NCBI RefSeq assembly: GCF_007004625.1
Contig: NZ_VIFV01000010.1
Location: forward strand, 40,830-104,829
DNA: 64,000 bases
From: Planococcus salinarum
Lineage (GTDB): Bacteria > Bacillota > Bacilli > Bacillales_A > Planococcaceae
Direction: 5' to 3'
Part shown: positions 17,023 to 25,769 of the stretch, piece by piece
Layout: every line of letters begins with the position of its first letter
Position numbering within the stretch: the stretch's first letter is position 1
Program-made: the position numbers and the translations under genes
Notes under the pieces: generated by a model
What the model was told of the DNA's origin: nothing
Seen by the model: only the letters and a program-made list of their open reading frames with translations
Database searches by the model: none

Positions 17023-18345
17023 ATGCATTTATACGGGACTCAAACCATCGACGGACATGGCCACTTAACTATCGGAGGGGTCGATTCGGTCGATTTGGCC
17101 AAAGAATATGGGACTCCGCTGTTTGTTTATGATATCGAACTTTTCCGGAACCGGGCACAGGCCTTCCAGCAAACTTTTGAAAACGCCGGTATCGGTTATC
17201 AGGTGGCATATGCCAGCAAAGCTTTTTCAAGTGTTGCAATCTATCAGGTTGCGGCTCAGGAAAACCTTTCGCTTGATGTGGTATCCAGTGGAGAATTATT
17301 CACAGCTGTTAAAGCGGGTTTTCCGAAAGAAAAGATTCACTTCCATGGCAATAATAAAAGCATCGATGAACTGATGATGGCGTTTCAAGAAGAAATAGGG
17401 TGCATCGTTGTAGATAATTTTCACGAAATTTCACAGCTGAAATTTCTTTCTGAGAAGCTGGAACAGCCGATGAATATACTTCTGAGGGTTACACCGGGAA
17501 TTGAAGCCCATACGCACGATTATATTACAACCGGCCAGGAAGACTCGAAATTCGGGTTTGATCTGAATAACGGCCAGGCTGATGAAGCATTCCAACAAAC
17601 TTACCAGCATGAATTCCTGAACGTTCTCGGCCTTCATTGCCACATCGGTTCACAGATTTTTGATACCGCCGCATTCCGGCTGGCCGCGGAAAAATTGGTC
17701 AAAAAAATGGCGGTTTGGCAAAAAGAATTTGGCTACCGATGCGAAGTGTTGAATCTGGGCGGTGGTTTCGGGATACGCTATACAGACGAAGACCAGCCTC
17801 TTGAGCCCTCACAATATGTAAAAGAGATGATCGAAACGGTTAAGGAAATTTCCGGGGAGGCAGAATTCCCTGTTCCTGAAATCTGGATTGAGCCCGGACG
17901 TTCGTTGGTAGGGGATGCAGGCACCACGCTTTATACAATAGGTTCGATGAAGGAAGTTCCGGGGGTTCGGAAATACATTGCGGTGGATGGCGGCATGTCC
18001 GATAATATCAGACCGGCGTTATACGGGGCGGCCTACAGCTCGCTGATTGCCAACAAAGCGGGCCAGGCACTGACAGAAACTTATACGGTAGCCGGAAAAT
18101 GCTGTGAATCGGGAGACAAGCTGATTGAACGGGCAGAACTGCCTGAAGCTTCTGCCGGAGACATTTTGGCGGTATTCTGCACAGGCGCATACGGCTATTC
18201 GATGGCGAGCAATTATAACCGCATTGCACGCCCTGCAATCGTATTTGCAGAAAATGGTACGCATCAGCTGGCGGTCAGACGCGAGACGAATGACGATATG
18301 ACCCGTCTTGATCTGGAATACAGGGCCGGGGCGAAACGAAAATGA
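17023..18345 (+). CDS. lysA: Diaminopimelate decarboxylase
   Basis: PLP enzyme making L-lysine from meso-diaminopimelate. The 440 residues have the N-terminal barrel with PLP lysine Lys66 (YASKAFSS), GLHCHIGSQ, the phosphate-binding LNLGGGFG, WIEPGRSLVG, and the dimer active-site residues in CCESGDKL and GAYGYSMASNYN. GGGGGA precedes the ATG. Its stop overlaps the ATG of a 32-residue membrane peptide by 4 bp. If the organism has lysine-type peptidoglycan, LysA product also feeds wall synthesis. Confidence 0.97.
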   Translation: MHLYGTQTIDGHGHLTIGGVDSVDLAKEYGTPLFVYDIELFRNRAQAFQQTFENAGIGYQVAYASKAFSSVAIYQVAAQENLSLDVVSSGELFTAVKAGFPKEKIHFHGNNKSIDELMMAFQEEIGCIVVDNFHEISQLKFLSEKLEQPMNILLRVTPGIEAHTHDYITTGQEDSKFGFDLNNGQADEAFQQTYQHEFLNVLGLHCHIGSQIFDTAAFRLAAEKLVKKMAVWQKEFGYRCEVLNLGGGFGIRYTDEDQPLEPSQYVKEMIETVKEISGEAEFPVPEIWIEPGRSLVGDAGTTLYTIGSMKEVPGVRKYIAVDGGMSDNIRPALYGAAYSSLIANKAGQALTETYTVAGKCCESGDKLIERAELPEASAGDILAVFCTGAYGYSMASNYNRIARPAIVFAENGTHQLAVRRETNDDMTRLDLEYRAGAKRK

Positions 18346-18440
18346 GGAACACCAATATTGTACTTCTCATCATCCTATTGGTGATGGCGATTGGCTGGAG
18401 CCTGGCTTATTGGTTTTTCTTTGCAGATCAGGTAGGGTGA
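18342..18440 (+). CDS. 32-residue single-span membrane peptide coupled to lysA
   Basis: The ATG at 18342 overlaps the lysA stop (ATGA). The peptide starts MRNTN, continues with an uninterrupted hydrophobic span of about 22 residues (NIVLLIILLVMAIGWSLAYW, then FFFA) and ends DQVG. The membrane segment, the overlap start and in-frame integrity support a real small gene. I recognise no family. Repeat sequence begins about 25 bp after its stop, so it could also be the remnant of a longer protein cut short by that insertion. Confidence 0.55.
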   Translation: MRNTNIVLLIILLVMAIGWSLAYWFFFADQVG

Positions 18441-18465
18441 GTTTGCACGACCGCTTTTCCCTGTC

Positions 18466-18532
18466 CCTGCATCGCTGCGCCGGCTTCGTCGCAAAGAGCC
18501 GGCGCCAAAAAGTTTGAGCCAGCTCTCGCTGC
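18466..18532. repeat. dispersed repeat copy B (family 2, hairpin-forming)
   Basis: CCTGCATCGCTGCGCCGGCT and CTTCGTCGCAAAGA match the copies at 25484-25514 and 39268-39298. Within it, GCGCCGGCT (18477-18485) and AGCCGGCGC (18497-18505) form a perfect 9-bp stem, and a second AGAGC/GCTCT pairing closes at 18529. No coding potential. It fills the lysA-ribT gap. Confidence 0.7.
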
Positions 18533-18614
18533 CACCTTTCTTCTGAACTTGAGTTATTAAGGGATATATAGTAGGATAAGTTAAGTTGCTTTAAGATGAA
18601 AACGAGGGATTATT

Positions 18615-18974
18615 ATGTTATACAGATACAAAAAATCATTCGAAAAAATTGCAATGGGTTTGCTGTCGTTCATGCCGAAAGAGCGTGAACTGAAAAAATT
18701 GCAGCAGACGATGCATATATATGAAGAAAATCCGGATTGGCAATTATATCTTTGGAAAAAAAATGAGGATTTTGTCGGGCTGCTGGGCATTGAAATGGCT
18801 GAAGACCGTTTCACGGTCCATCATATTTCCGTTAATCCTTCCCATCGCGGTGAAGGCATCGGACGTGCAATGATCGAAAAAATCCAACAGATCATGCAAG
18901 ACAAAAAAATGCTTGCGACAAAAGAAACTGAAGCTTTCCTTACAAAATGTCCATCAAAAAAAGGCGAACTCTAA
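18615..18974 (+). CDS. ribT: RibT, GNAT-family acetyltransferase
   Basis: A 119-residue GCN5-type acetyltransferase closely matching B. subtilis RibT (MLxRYKKSFEKIAMGLLSFMP start). The acetyl-CoA loop is VNPSHRGEGIGRAMIEKI (about 73-90), with the HHISV strand before it. Substrate unknown; in Bacillus it is the last gene of the riboflavin operon. Here no ribDEBAH precedes it: the upstream neighbour is a repeat and then lysA. It retains its downstream neighbours ypuF and scpA. A terminator overlaps its 3' end. Confidence 0.93.
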   Translation: MLYRYKKSFEKIAMGLLSFMPKERELKKLQQTMHIYEENPDWQLYLWKKNEDFVGLLGIEMAEDRFTVHHISVNPSHRGEGIGRAMIEKIQQIMQDKKMLATKETEAFLTKCPSKKGEL

Positions 18975-18999
18975 TTTAAAGGTTCCGCCTTTTTTTTTG
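18957..18999. terminator. bidirectional terminator between ribT and ypuF
   Basis: AAAAAGGCGAAC / GTTCCGCCTTTTT stem with one bulge and T runs on both strands. The converging stop codons of ribT (18972-18974) and ypuF (18976-18978) both lie inside the hairpin. Confidence 0.8.
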
Positions 19000-19476
19000 T
19001 TCCCGCAAATTGATGATTGATGTCCGGTCCCGAAGCCTGTGTTTGTGCATTAAAAAATGGGCGTCCAGAGTCTCGGATGGATTTTTAGCCATATGATGCC
19101 TGACTGCCTGGGCCAGTTCCTCTGATACGACAGGCAACCTGTAAGGAGTGAATGCTGTCCGGGCTGTTACTGCTTCGATTGAACCTGAAAGCTGATTCGC
19201 CAGGATTTTTCCGTCAAAGCCTTCTGTCCAAATTCCTGCATCCGACAATTTGTCTTTGGCCCGGATGAAAGAGCGCAGTGCCCCCGGGAAGTTGCTTCGG
19301 CGCCAATGGTACATGCCGACAGACATCTGGATCCACCCCGCAAGCGGATGCGTCTTGTCTTTCGGGGCGACATCCTTCCAATATTCTTCGCCGACTTCGT
19401 GGCATTCGAAATAATCTTCATTGGAATTGAAGTGTATGATGTATTGGATAAAGAGTGGATGATGGAGTGGGTGCAT
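18976..19476 (-). CDS. ypuF: YpuF-like DUF309 protein
   Basis: A 166-residue helical protein with the DUF309 signature FNSNEDYFECHEVGEEYW (about 16-33) and the following GWIQMSVGMYHW. The conserved Glu and His residues suggest a metal or small-ligand site, but no activity is known. It lies on the opposite strand to ribT and scpA, between them as in B. subtilis. No clear -35 was found; the TATTATAGTAGAAAGGGG region upstream on the minus strand (about 19485-19500) supplies a TATTAT/TATAGT -10-like element and a GGGG ribosome site. Confidence 0.9.
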   Translation of the reverse strand: MHPLHHPLFIQYIIHFNSNEDYFECHEVGEEYWKDVAPKDKTHPLAGWIQMSVGMYHWRRSNFPGALRSFIRAKDKLSDAGIWTEGFDGKILANQLSGSIEAVTARTAFTPYRLPVVSEELAQAVRHHMAKNPSETLDAHFLMHKHRLRDRTSIINLREQKKRRNL

Positions 19477-19535
19477 TTTGATCCCCTTTCTACTATAATA
19501 TATTGAGTATCTTTAACAGTCAGGTGGTTGGAAGA

Positions 19536-20309
19536 ATGTCCTATGAAGTAAAGGTGGAGGCTTTTGAAGGGCCCCTTGATTTATTATTGCATTTAATACA
19601 CCGTTTGGAAATTGATATATACGATATTCCGGTTTCTCAAATCACTACCCAGTATATGGAGCATATCCGCGCGATGCAAGTTCTTGAGCTTAATGAGGCG
19701 AGTGAATATCTGGTTTTTGCGGCCACTCTGCTGGCTATAAAAAGCAAAACGTTGCTGCCGGTCCATCAGGGCGACCTTGAAGATCCTGATTATGAGTTTG
19801 AAGAGCAGGATCCCCGGGATGAACTGGTTTCCCGGCTGATCGAATACCGGAAATTCAAGGAAGCTTCTGCACAGCTTAAGGAATTGGAAAGCGGGAGAGC
19901 GGCCATCTTCACGAAGCCGCCGATGGATTTGTCGGAATATCAGACCCTTGCCCCTTTTGAGAATATCGACCTTGAAGTCAATGCTTACGATATGCTTGGC
20001 GCATTCCAGAAACTAATGCGCAGAAAGAAATTGAAGGCGCCGTTGTCAGCCCGAATTGCCAGGCAGGAATTGTCCATCAAGGATCAGATGGCATCCATTG
20101 TCAGCACTTTAAAGGCGGCAAACGGAAAAGCGCACTTTACGGAATTATTCGCACACGATGACCGGTCAGTCATGGTGGTATCTTTCCTGTCGTTACTGGA
20201 GCTGATGAAAAGGCAAGTCGTGGCAGTCGACCAGGAAAAGAACTTCACCGATCTGATGGTCGAACTGAGAAAGGAATCGTGGAACTATGATGACGCATCT
20301 TTCAAGTAA
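19536..20309 (+). CDS. scpA: ScpA, kleisin of the SMC condensin complex
   Basis: Bridges SMC heads with ScpB for chromosome segregation. The 257-residue protein begins MSYEVKVEAFEGPLDLLLHL, the canonical ScpA start, continues with IDIYDIPVSQITTQYM, and ends with a winged-helix C-terminus. ATG 19536 follows AGGTGG; the frame extends to a TTG at 19503 without homology. It overlaps scpB by 23 bp, so the pair are co-translated. Confidence 0.97.
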   Translation: MSYEVKVEAFEGPLDLLLHLIHRLEIDIYDIPVSQITTQYMEHIRAMQVLELNEASEYLVFAATLLAIKSKTLLPVHQGDLEDPDYEFEEQDPRDELVSRLIEYRKFKEASAQLKELESGRAAIFTKPPMDLSEYQTLAPFENIDLEVNAYDMLGAFQKLMRRKKLKAPLSARIARQELSIKDQMASIVSTLKAANGKAHFTELFAHDDRSVMVVSFLSLLELMKRQVVAVDQEKNFTDLMVELRKESWNYDDASFK

Positions 20310-20880
20310 AATAGAAGCTTTGCTGTTTGTAGCCGGTGATGACGGCCTTTCGATGAAGCAGCTTGAATTTCTGACCGAGGCCGAAGAAAAGGTGATTTCA
20401 GATGAAATTGCCGCAATGGCGGTAAGATATGAACAAACTGAAACGGCTGGAATCGTGATCAAGGAATTGGCTGGTGTCTATCAACTGGTTACGAAAAAAG
20501 AAGTAGCCGACACGATTCAACGTCTAGTGGAAAACCCGACCGTCCAGTCCCTATCCCAGGCCTCCCTCGAAGTTTTGGCAATCATCGCCTACAAGCAGCC
20601 CATTACAAGAGTGGAGATAGAAGATCTCAGAGGCGTAAAAAGTGAAAAGGCTTTATATACCCTTGCCGGCAAAGGACTTATTCAGGAAACCGGCAGAGCA
20701 GAAGGAACGGGACGTGCGATTCTTTACGGCACGACCGGCGAGTTCCTGAATTATTTTGGGCTGAAGAACCTCGATGAACTGCCTGCGCTGCCGGAAGAAG
20801 CGGGAGCAGACACGGAAGATGAAACGGACCTTTTCATGACCAAATTCCAGGAAGCATTCAAAGAAGAAGCGAAAGTATAA
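20287..20880 (+). CDS. scpB: ScpB, SMC complex accessory protein
   Basis: Dimeric double winged-helix partner of ScpA, 197 residues, with the conserved LSSKIEALLFVAGDDGLS start, LSQASLEVLAIIAYKQPITR and the second-domain GLIQETGRAEGTGRAILYGTT. ATG codons at 20287 and 20290 are both possible starts, inside scpA. In B. subtilis ypuI-dacB-spmA-spmB follow; here the next feature is a short repeat and then rluB. Confidence 0.96.
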   Translation: MMTHLSSKIEALLFVAGDDGLSMKQLEFLTEAEEKVISDEIAAMAVRYEQTETAGIVIKELAGVYQLVTKKEVADTIQRLVENPTVQSLSQASLEVLAIIAYKQPITRVEIEDLRGVKSEKALYTLAGKGLIQETGRAEGTGRAILYGTTGEFLNYFGLKNLDELPALPEEAGADTEDETDLFMTKFQEAFKEEAKV

Positions 20881-20917
20881 CATATAGTAAGTTGATTTAA
20901 AGAACCAGCAAAATTAT

Positions 20918-20980
20918 GACGCTTCGGCTAATGTCTTTGAAGCTGTTTTGCGGAATATCGGCTACTGAAATTTATTTATT
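20918..20980. repeat. dispersed repeat copy C (family 1)
   Basis: The 43-bp segment 20924-20966 is identical at 41 positions to 25531-25573, including TTTTGCGGAATATCGGCTAC (20946-20965). Both copies are followed by a TTTATTTATT tail. It sits in the scpB-rluB gap where B. subtilis carries dacB-spmA-spmB. Confidence 0.8.
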
Positions 20981-21014
20981 CAATATAGAACATTAAATTA
21001 GATGGGGTGAGTTT

Positions 21015-21746
21015 ATGGAACGATTGCAAAAAATGCTGGCACATGCCGGCGTCGCTTCAAGACGAAAAGCGGAACAAATGATTTTGGACGGAAAAGTCCG
21101 CGTGAACGGAAAAGTGATCAAGGAATTGGGCACGAAAGTTTCCAGTTCGGATACGATTGAAGTCGAAGGCGTACAACTTGAAAAAGAACAGAAAGTCTAT
21201 TTCTTATTGTACAAACCGCGCGGTGTCATATCAGCGGTAACAGATGATAAAAATCGGAAAGTGGTTACAGACTTTTTTGAAGGGATAGATAAGCGGATTT
21301 ATCCTGTGGGACGCCTGGATTATGATACGTCCGGTTTGTTGATCATGACCAATGATGGAGAATTCGCAAATATCCTTACACACCCGAAATATGAAATTGA
21401 TAAGACTTATGTGGCAAGACTGAAGGGGATACCTGAAAAGGATGAACTTCGGAAATTGGAAAAAGGCATCAAGTTGGAAGACGGGATGACGGCGCCAGCG
21501 AAGGTTAAACTCCTTTCAGGTGACAGCAAACAGGGCAAAGGGATCGTCCAGATTACAATTCACGAAGGCAGAAACCGTCAGGTAAGAAGAATGTTCGAAG
21601 CAATTGGCTATCCTGTACAAAAACTGAGCCGCGAACAATTCGGATTTTTGACGTTGCACGGACTGAATGCAGGAGAGTCGCGCCAATTGACATCGCATGA
21701 AGTGAAACTGCTGCGTGTCATGGCTGAAACAGGCAAGAGGCACTAA
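21015..21746 (+). CDS. rluB: RluB, 23S rRNA pseudouridine synthase
   Basis: The 243-residue protein has an N-terminal S4 RNA-binding domain (about 1-60, MERLQKMLAHAGVASRRKAE) and the RsuA/RluB catalytic domain, with Asp102 in VGRLDYDTSGLLIMTNDG as the catalytic residue. GHEGRNRQVRRMFEA-type region is present as IHEGRNRQVRRMF. It modifies uridines in domain V of 23S rRNA by family knowledge. GGGGTGAG precedes the ATG. Upstream of resA, as in B. subtilis. Confidence 0.96.
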   Translation: MERLQKMLAHAGVASRRKAEQMILDGKVRVNGKVIKELGTKVSSSDTIEVEGVQLEKEQKVYFLLYKPRGVISAVTDDKNRKVVTDFFEGIDKRIYPVGRLDYDTSGLLIMTNDGEFANILTHPKYEIDKTYVARLKGIPEKDELRKLEKGIKLEDGMTAPAKVKLLSGDSKQGKGIVQITIHEGRNRQVRRMFEAIGYPVQKLSREQFGFLTLHGLNAGESRQLTSHEVKLLRVMAETGKRH

Positions 21747-21753
21747 CGTTCAC

Positions 21754-21779
21754 AAACCCTTCAAAACTCCGGGTTTTTT
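21754..21779 (+). terminator. weak rluB terminator
   Basis: AAACCC / GGGTTT stem with 11-nt loop and six T. A TATAAT (21796-21801) follows and may be the resA -10. Confidence 0.5.
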
Positions 21780-21835
21780 GTATATTAAACTTTGCTATAA
21801 TGGGTTCAATAATGACCTCGGAGGAGGAACTACGC

Positions 21836-22396
21836 ATGTCAGAAGATAAAAAAGCGAAAAAACCGATAAAAAAAAGAAACCGCGCGATCATGCGTTCAGC
21901 CATATTAGCTTTGCTGGTATTCGCAATCGGCTACACAATCTATAACAGTGTCACCGCTGAGGATGTCGAATTTTTGAGAACAGGCGATAAGGCTCCGGAT
22001 TTTGTCCTCAAGGATATGGAAGGCAACCAACACAAGCTGTCAGATTATAAAGGCCAGGGTGTATTCCTGAATTTCTGGGGCACCTGGTGTGAACCCTGCG
22101 TTGAAGAAATGCCTGCCATGGACAGGCAGTATAAAGAGTTCGAAGAACAGGGTGTACAAGTACTTGCTGTAAATATCGCCCAATCTGATTTCGAAGTGCA
22201 GTCATTTGTTGATCGTTTCAAATTGTCTTTTCCGGTAGTGATAGATAAATCCAAATCGGTTATGACGGCTTATAATATCAGGCCTTTACCGACTACCATT
22301 CTCGTCAATCCGGAAGGTGAGATTGAGCGGATTGTCACCGGTGAAATGTCGGAACAGGATATTAAAGGCTTCATGGAAGAAATCAGACCTCAATAA
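21836..22396 (+). CDS. resA: ResA, extracytoplasmic thiol-disulfide oxidoreductase
   Basis: Keeps apocytochrome c cysteines reduced for heme attachment. From ATG 21836, 186 residues: a lysine-rich cytoplasmic start, one membrane anchor (about 19-38), then a thioredoxin fold with the active site WGTWCEPC (Cys85, Cys88) and the cis-Pro loop RPLPTT. GGAGGAGG lies 8 nt upstream. First gene of resABC, separated from resB by 13 bp. Confidence 0.96.
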   Translation: MSEDKKAKKPIKKRNRAIMRSAILALLVFAIGYTIYNSVTAEDVEFLRTGDKAPDFVLKDMEGNQHKLSDYKGQGVFLNFWGTWCEPCVEEMPAMDRQYKEFEEQGVQVLAVNIAQSDFEVQSFVDRFKLSFPVVIDKSKSVMTAYNIRPLPTTILVNPEGEIERIVTGEMSEQDIKGFMEEIRPQ

Positions 22397-22409
22397 GGAG
22401 TTTTTTGGG

Positions 22410-24086
22410 ATGGAAAATTTGCAATGTAAATGTGGACACATTAATCCGCCTGGAACAATTCTGTGTGAATCCTGCGGCCGTTCATTGACTGAAGAAGAAC
22501 AGAACAAAAAATTGGCGGACATGCGCTACGAAGGAACTGCCCGCCGCTCTCAGACTTACAATAAATCAATAATCGATAAGATATGGAATTTCTTTTCGAG
22601 TGTGAAAGTGGGCGTCAGCATCATTGCATTGCTGCTGGTTGCAGCCGCGGTCGGCACTATATTGCCCCAAGCCCAGTATGTTAATGTACCGGTCAGAAAT
22701 GACGCAACCATCAAAGCCTATTACGCTGATGTCTACGGTGAAATCGGCAAAATCTATCATTTCCTCGGCTTCCATGATCTCTATGGATCGATCTGGTTCA
22801 TTGTTTTGGTCGGCATGTTGGCCATTTCACTTATCGTGGCCAGTCTGGACCGATTTGTACCTTTATACCGCTCGTTAAAAAACCAGCGCGTACTGCGCCA
22901 TCGCAGCTTCATGAATAAGCAGCGGATCTATGCTGAAGGCGATGCACCAGCAGACGCCATGCAAAAGGCTGAGGGGAAACTGAAAGAGCTGAAATATAAT
23001 GTGACAGTCGATAAAAATGGCTTGCTTGCAGAAAAAGGCCGTTTTTCACGATGGGGCCCTTATGTGAATCACATAGGCCTCATCATTTTCCTGTTCGGGG
23101 TCATGCTTCGCATGATGCCCGGATTTTATGTGGACGAAACGCTGTGGATTCGCGAAGGAGAGACTCGGGCAATCCCGGAAGCACCTGGTTACTTCCTGGA
23201 AAATGAGAACTTCACCCTTGAAACATACACAGGCGAAGGCGAGGAAGCAAAGTTTGAAGAAGCCATTGACCGCGTAGGTTCTGTCGCCAAGAACTATCAA
23301 ACGGATATCGTTCTCTATGAGGCACCGGAAGAAAGTCTTCCCGGAGCTACCGACGAGATGGAAAAAGTCAAAGAACATGCTATCCAGGTCAATCAACCGT
23401 TGAAATTTGACGGTTATGCCGTTTACCAGATGGATTTCCGTCAGAATGAGTTGAGAGCAATGACTTTCGATCTGACGAATAAGGAAACGGAAGAATCGCT
23501 TGGTTCACTGACGGTCGATCTGGTCAATCCTGAGAAATCCTATGATTTGGGCAATGATGCCCGTGTTGATCTGCTGGGTTATTACCCGGATTTTTCAGGC
23601 TTTGAGGACGGCGAACCACAAACAGAAACTCCGATTCCGAACAACCCCGGATTTCTTGTAAGAATGTTTACGCCGGAAACTCCTGAGGGCGAAGTCAGTT
23701 TTATCGTCATACAGAATACGATTGAACCGTTGGGAGATAATCAGTATAAACTTACTTTCCAGGGAGCCGAAACCCGTGACGTTTCAGGTTTGACCATACG
23801 GAAAGACAAAACATTGCCAATCCTCGGGCTTGGTGGGCTGATCTTTATGATCGGCGTCGCCCAGGGCATGTATTTCAACCATCGCCGTTTCTGGATTCAA
23901 CAGCAGGCGGATGGCTCGCTTATTATGGCTGGTCATACAAACAAAAACTGGTTCGGTCTCAAGAAAGATCTTGACCAGGTTTCCGAACATGCATCTCTTC
24001 CACCTTACACAGATCAGCAGGAAGAGATTGAGACACAGGAAAAGCTGAAGAATCAGCAGAAAGTGGAAGGTGATGAATTGTCATGA
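22410..24086 (+). CDS. resB: ResB, cytochrome c maturation membrane protein
   Basis: System II heme-delivery and attachment component working with ResC. The 558 residues start with a zinc-ribbon-like CKCG...CESCG motif (Cys6, 8, 19, 22). Membrane spans follow near 60-80 and 125-147, a third around [18 protein letters not shown], then a large extracytoplasmic domain, and a last span [18 protein letters not shown] before a cytoplasmic tail. AAGGAG sits 9 nt before ATG 22410. Its stop overlaps the resC start by 4 bp. Confidence 0.96.
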   Translation: MENLQCKCGHINPPGTILCESCGRSLTEEEQNKKLADMRYEGTARRSQTYNKSIIDKIWNFFSSVKVGVSIIALLLVAAAVGTILPQAQYVNVPVRNDATIKAYYADVYGEIGKIYHFLGFHDLYGSIWFIVLVGMLAISLIVASLDRFVPLYRSLKNQRVLRHRSFMNKQRIYAEGDAPADAMQKAEGKLKELKYNVTVDKNGLLAEKGRFSRWGPYVNHIGLIIFLFGVMLRMMPGFYVDETLWIREGETRAIPEAPGYFLENENFTLETYTGEGEEAKFEEAIDRVGSVAKNYQTDIVLYEAPEESLPGATDEMEKVKEHAIQVNQPLKFDGYAVYQMDFRQNELRAMTFDLTNKETEESLGSLTVDLVNPEKSYDLGNDARVDLLGYYPDFSGFEDGEPQTETPIPNNPGFLVRMFTPETPEGEVSFIVIQNTIEPLGDNQYKLTFQGAETRDVSGLTIRKDKTLPILGLGGLIFMIGVAQGMYFNHRRFWIQQQADGSLIMAGHTNKNWFGLKKDLDQVSEHASLPPYTDQQEEIETQEKLKNQQKVEGDELS

Positions 24087-25267
24087 CATTGGCGGATATA
24101 AGTTCAAATTTACTGTACGTCGCTTTCGTAGCGTACTTGATCGCCACATTCGTTTTCGGTGGGGCAGTCAGAGGCAATAAGGAAGGCTCATTCAAATCCG
24201 AAGGCCGTTGGGGGAACATCGCTTTCATCATCACCATAATCGGATTTCTTTCTCATCTGGGTTACTTCTTTACCCGGTGGGGAGCGACCGGGCATGCACC
24301 ATTAAGCAATATGTTTGAGTTCACCACAGCTTTCGGTATGACCCTGGTTGGTGGATTCATCGTCATCTACCTGCTTTATAGAACGCCGGTACTTGGCATG
24401 GTCGTTCTGCCGATCGCTTTGCTGATTATCGCGTTTGCCAGTATGTTCCCGAGCGAGGTCAGTCCGCTGATTCCTGCGCTGCAGACAAATTGGCTGGCGA
24501 TCCATGTCAGCACTGTCGTGATAGCTGAAGGGATTTTGGCAATAAGTGCAGGTGCAGGATTGATTTACCTGCTGAAAGTTGTTGATATGACCAAAAAGTC
24601 GAACCAGCGATTTTGGCTGGAAGCGATGATGTATTCACTGGTTGTTGTAATGGGATTCGTCGTTGCAAACAGTTACTTTACCTTGACCGGCTACGAAGCC
24701 GAATTTACCTATATTGATAAAGATGATAATGAGTCTTCAATCACTTATAATATGCCGCCACTTGTCGGGATGAACGAGTACACCGCTTTGACGGATGATG
24801 CGATGGAGCCATTATTCCAAACTCCTCCCATTATCAATGCCGGCAAAGTTACTACTATACTGTGGTCGCTTATTTTCGGAACAGCACTGTACTGGTCCAT
24901 CCGGTTGATTGCACGCAAGCGAATTGCAGCGATCTTCAAGCCGTACGTCAAAAACGTTAATCTGCAATTAATGGATGAAATCAATTACCGCGCAGTAATT
25001 ATCGGTTTTCCGTTGTTTACGCTTGGCGCATTGATCTTCGCCATGATTTGGGCACAGATTGCCTGGTCTCGTTTCTGGGGCTGGGATCCAAAAGAGGTAT
25101 GGGCACTTGTCACCTGGTTATTCTACGCTGCGTATCTTCACCTTCGTCTCGGCAAAGGCTGGCAGGGCGAGAAATCAGCATGGCTTGCTGTCGGTGGATT
25201 TGCCATCATCATGTTCAACCTGGTGGCGGTCAACCTGATTATTGCCGGACTGCATTCCTACGCTTAA
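24083..25267 (+). CDS. resC: ResC, cytochrome c synthase subunit (CcsA family)
   Basis: Multi-span heme-handling protein of 394 residues. The tryptophan-rich WWD motif reads [15 protein letters not shown] (332-346), followed by conserved His353 (AAYLHLR) and His391 (AGLHSYA), likely heme ligands. Early His in [18 protein letters not shown] also fits the family. Translationally coupled to resB. A 500-bp repeat region separates it from resD, so resABC and resDE are probably distinct transcripts. Confidence 0.96.
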   Translation: MTLADISSNLLYVAFVAYLIATFVFGGAVRGNKEGSFKSEGRWGNIAFIITIIGFLSHLGYFFTRWGATGHAPLSNMFEFTTAFGMTLVGGFIVIYLLYRTPVLGMVVLPIALLIIAFASMFPSEVSPLIPALQTNWLAIHVSTVVIAEGILAISAGAGLIYLLKVVDMTKKSNQRFWLEAMMYSLVVVMGFVVANSYFTLTGYEAEFTYIDKDDNESSITYNMPPLVGMNEYTALTDDAMEPLFQTPPIINAGKVTTILWSLIFGTALYWSIRLIARKRIAAIFKPYVKNVNLQLMDEINYRAVIIGFPLFTLGALIFAMIWAQIAWSRFWGWDPKEVWALVTWLFYAAYLHLRLGKGWQGEKSAWLAVGGFAIIMFNLVAVNLIIAGLHSYA

Positions 25268-25289
25268 GGCATTGAATGAATACTAGATA

Positions 25290-25590
25290 AGGTGAATTTA
25301 AAGTATCAGACTAAATATGCCGCGCCGGCGCTAGAGAGATTTCTAGAGATATGGAGCAAAACAGCGAAGACGCCATGGGGAGCAACGCTCTTTCATGTCT
25401 CGAAGCTAGCGCAGCGATGCAGAGACAGAAACGAAGTTGGCTTTCCAACTTCGTTTCGACGAAGTGCGCTTTATGCCAGTGCTCCTGCATCGCTTCGCTG
25501 CTTCGTCGCAAAGACTTAGCCTCGCAAGCGTCGGCTAATGTCTTCGAAGTTGTTTTGCGGAATATCGGCTACTTAAGTTATTTATTTCCA
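25290..25590. repeat. composite repeat region, copy D of families 1 and 2
   Basis: This part of the resC-resD gap holds a perfect 13-bp hairpin GAAACGAAGTTGG / CCAACTTCGTTTC (25428-25440, 25445-25457), an outer inverted pair AGCGATGCAG / CTGCATCGCT (25413-25422, 25485-25494), the family 2 segment 25478-25511 (33/34 identical to 39262-39295) and the family 1 segment 25531-25573 (41/43 identical to copy C). Frames of 60-80 codons cross it on both strands, but they have no ribosome sites and simply follow the repeats. It looks like a non-autonomous structured element. Confidence 0.8.
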
Positions 25591-25620
25591 CTTATTATAT
25601 AGTTACTTTTTACAATAAAG

Positions 25621-25667
25621 AGAAAGCGGGTGGAGAAAATGCAATATTTTTCTCCGTCCGCTTTTCT
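25621..25667 (+). terminator. hairpin between resC and resD
   Basis: GAAAGCGGGTGGAGAAAA / TTTTCTCCGTCCGCTTTT, an 18-bp stem with G-U pairs and an 8-nt loop, followed by a short T-rich stretch. It may end read-through from the repeat region before resD. Confidence 0.6.
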
Positions 25668-25769
25668 GGTTTAAGCTGCTGCAATATATATAGAAGAAAC
25701 CCATTTTCATTTATTTTTGGAAATGTTATCGGTACAATGGAAGAATAGAAGAAAGTTGGAGGGATTGCG

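Noticed and set aside
25351..25602. 83-codon frame and several smaller ones between resC and resD
   Set aside because: Composed of repeat sequence with hairpins; no ribosome site and no recognisable protein features.
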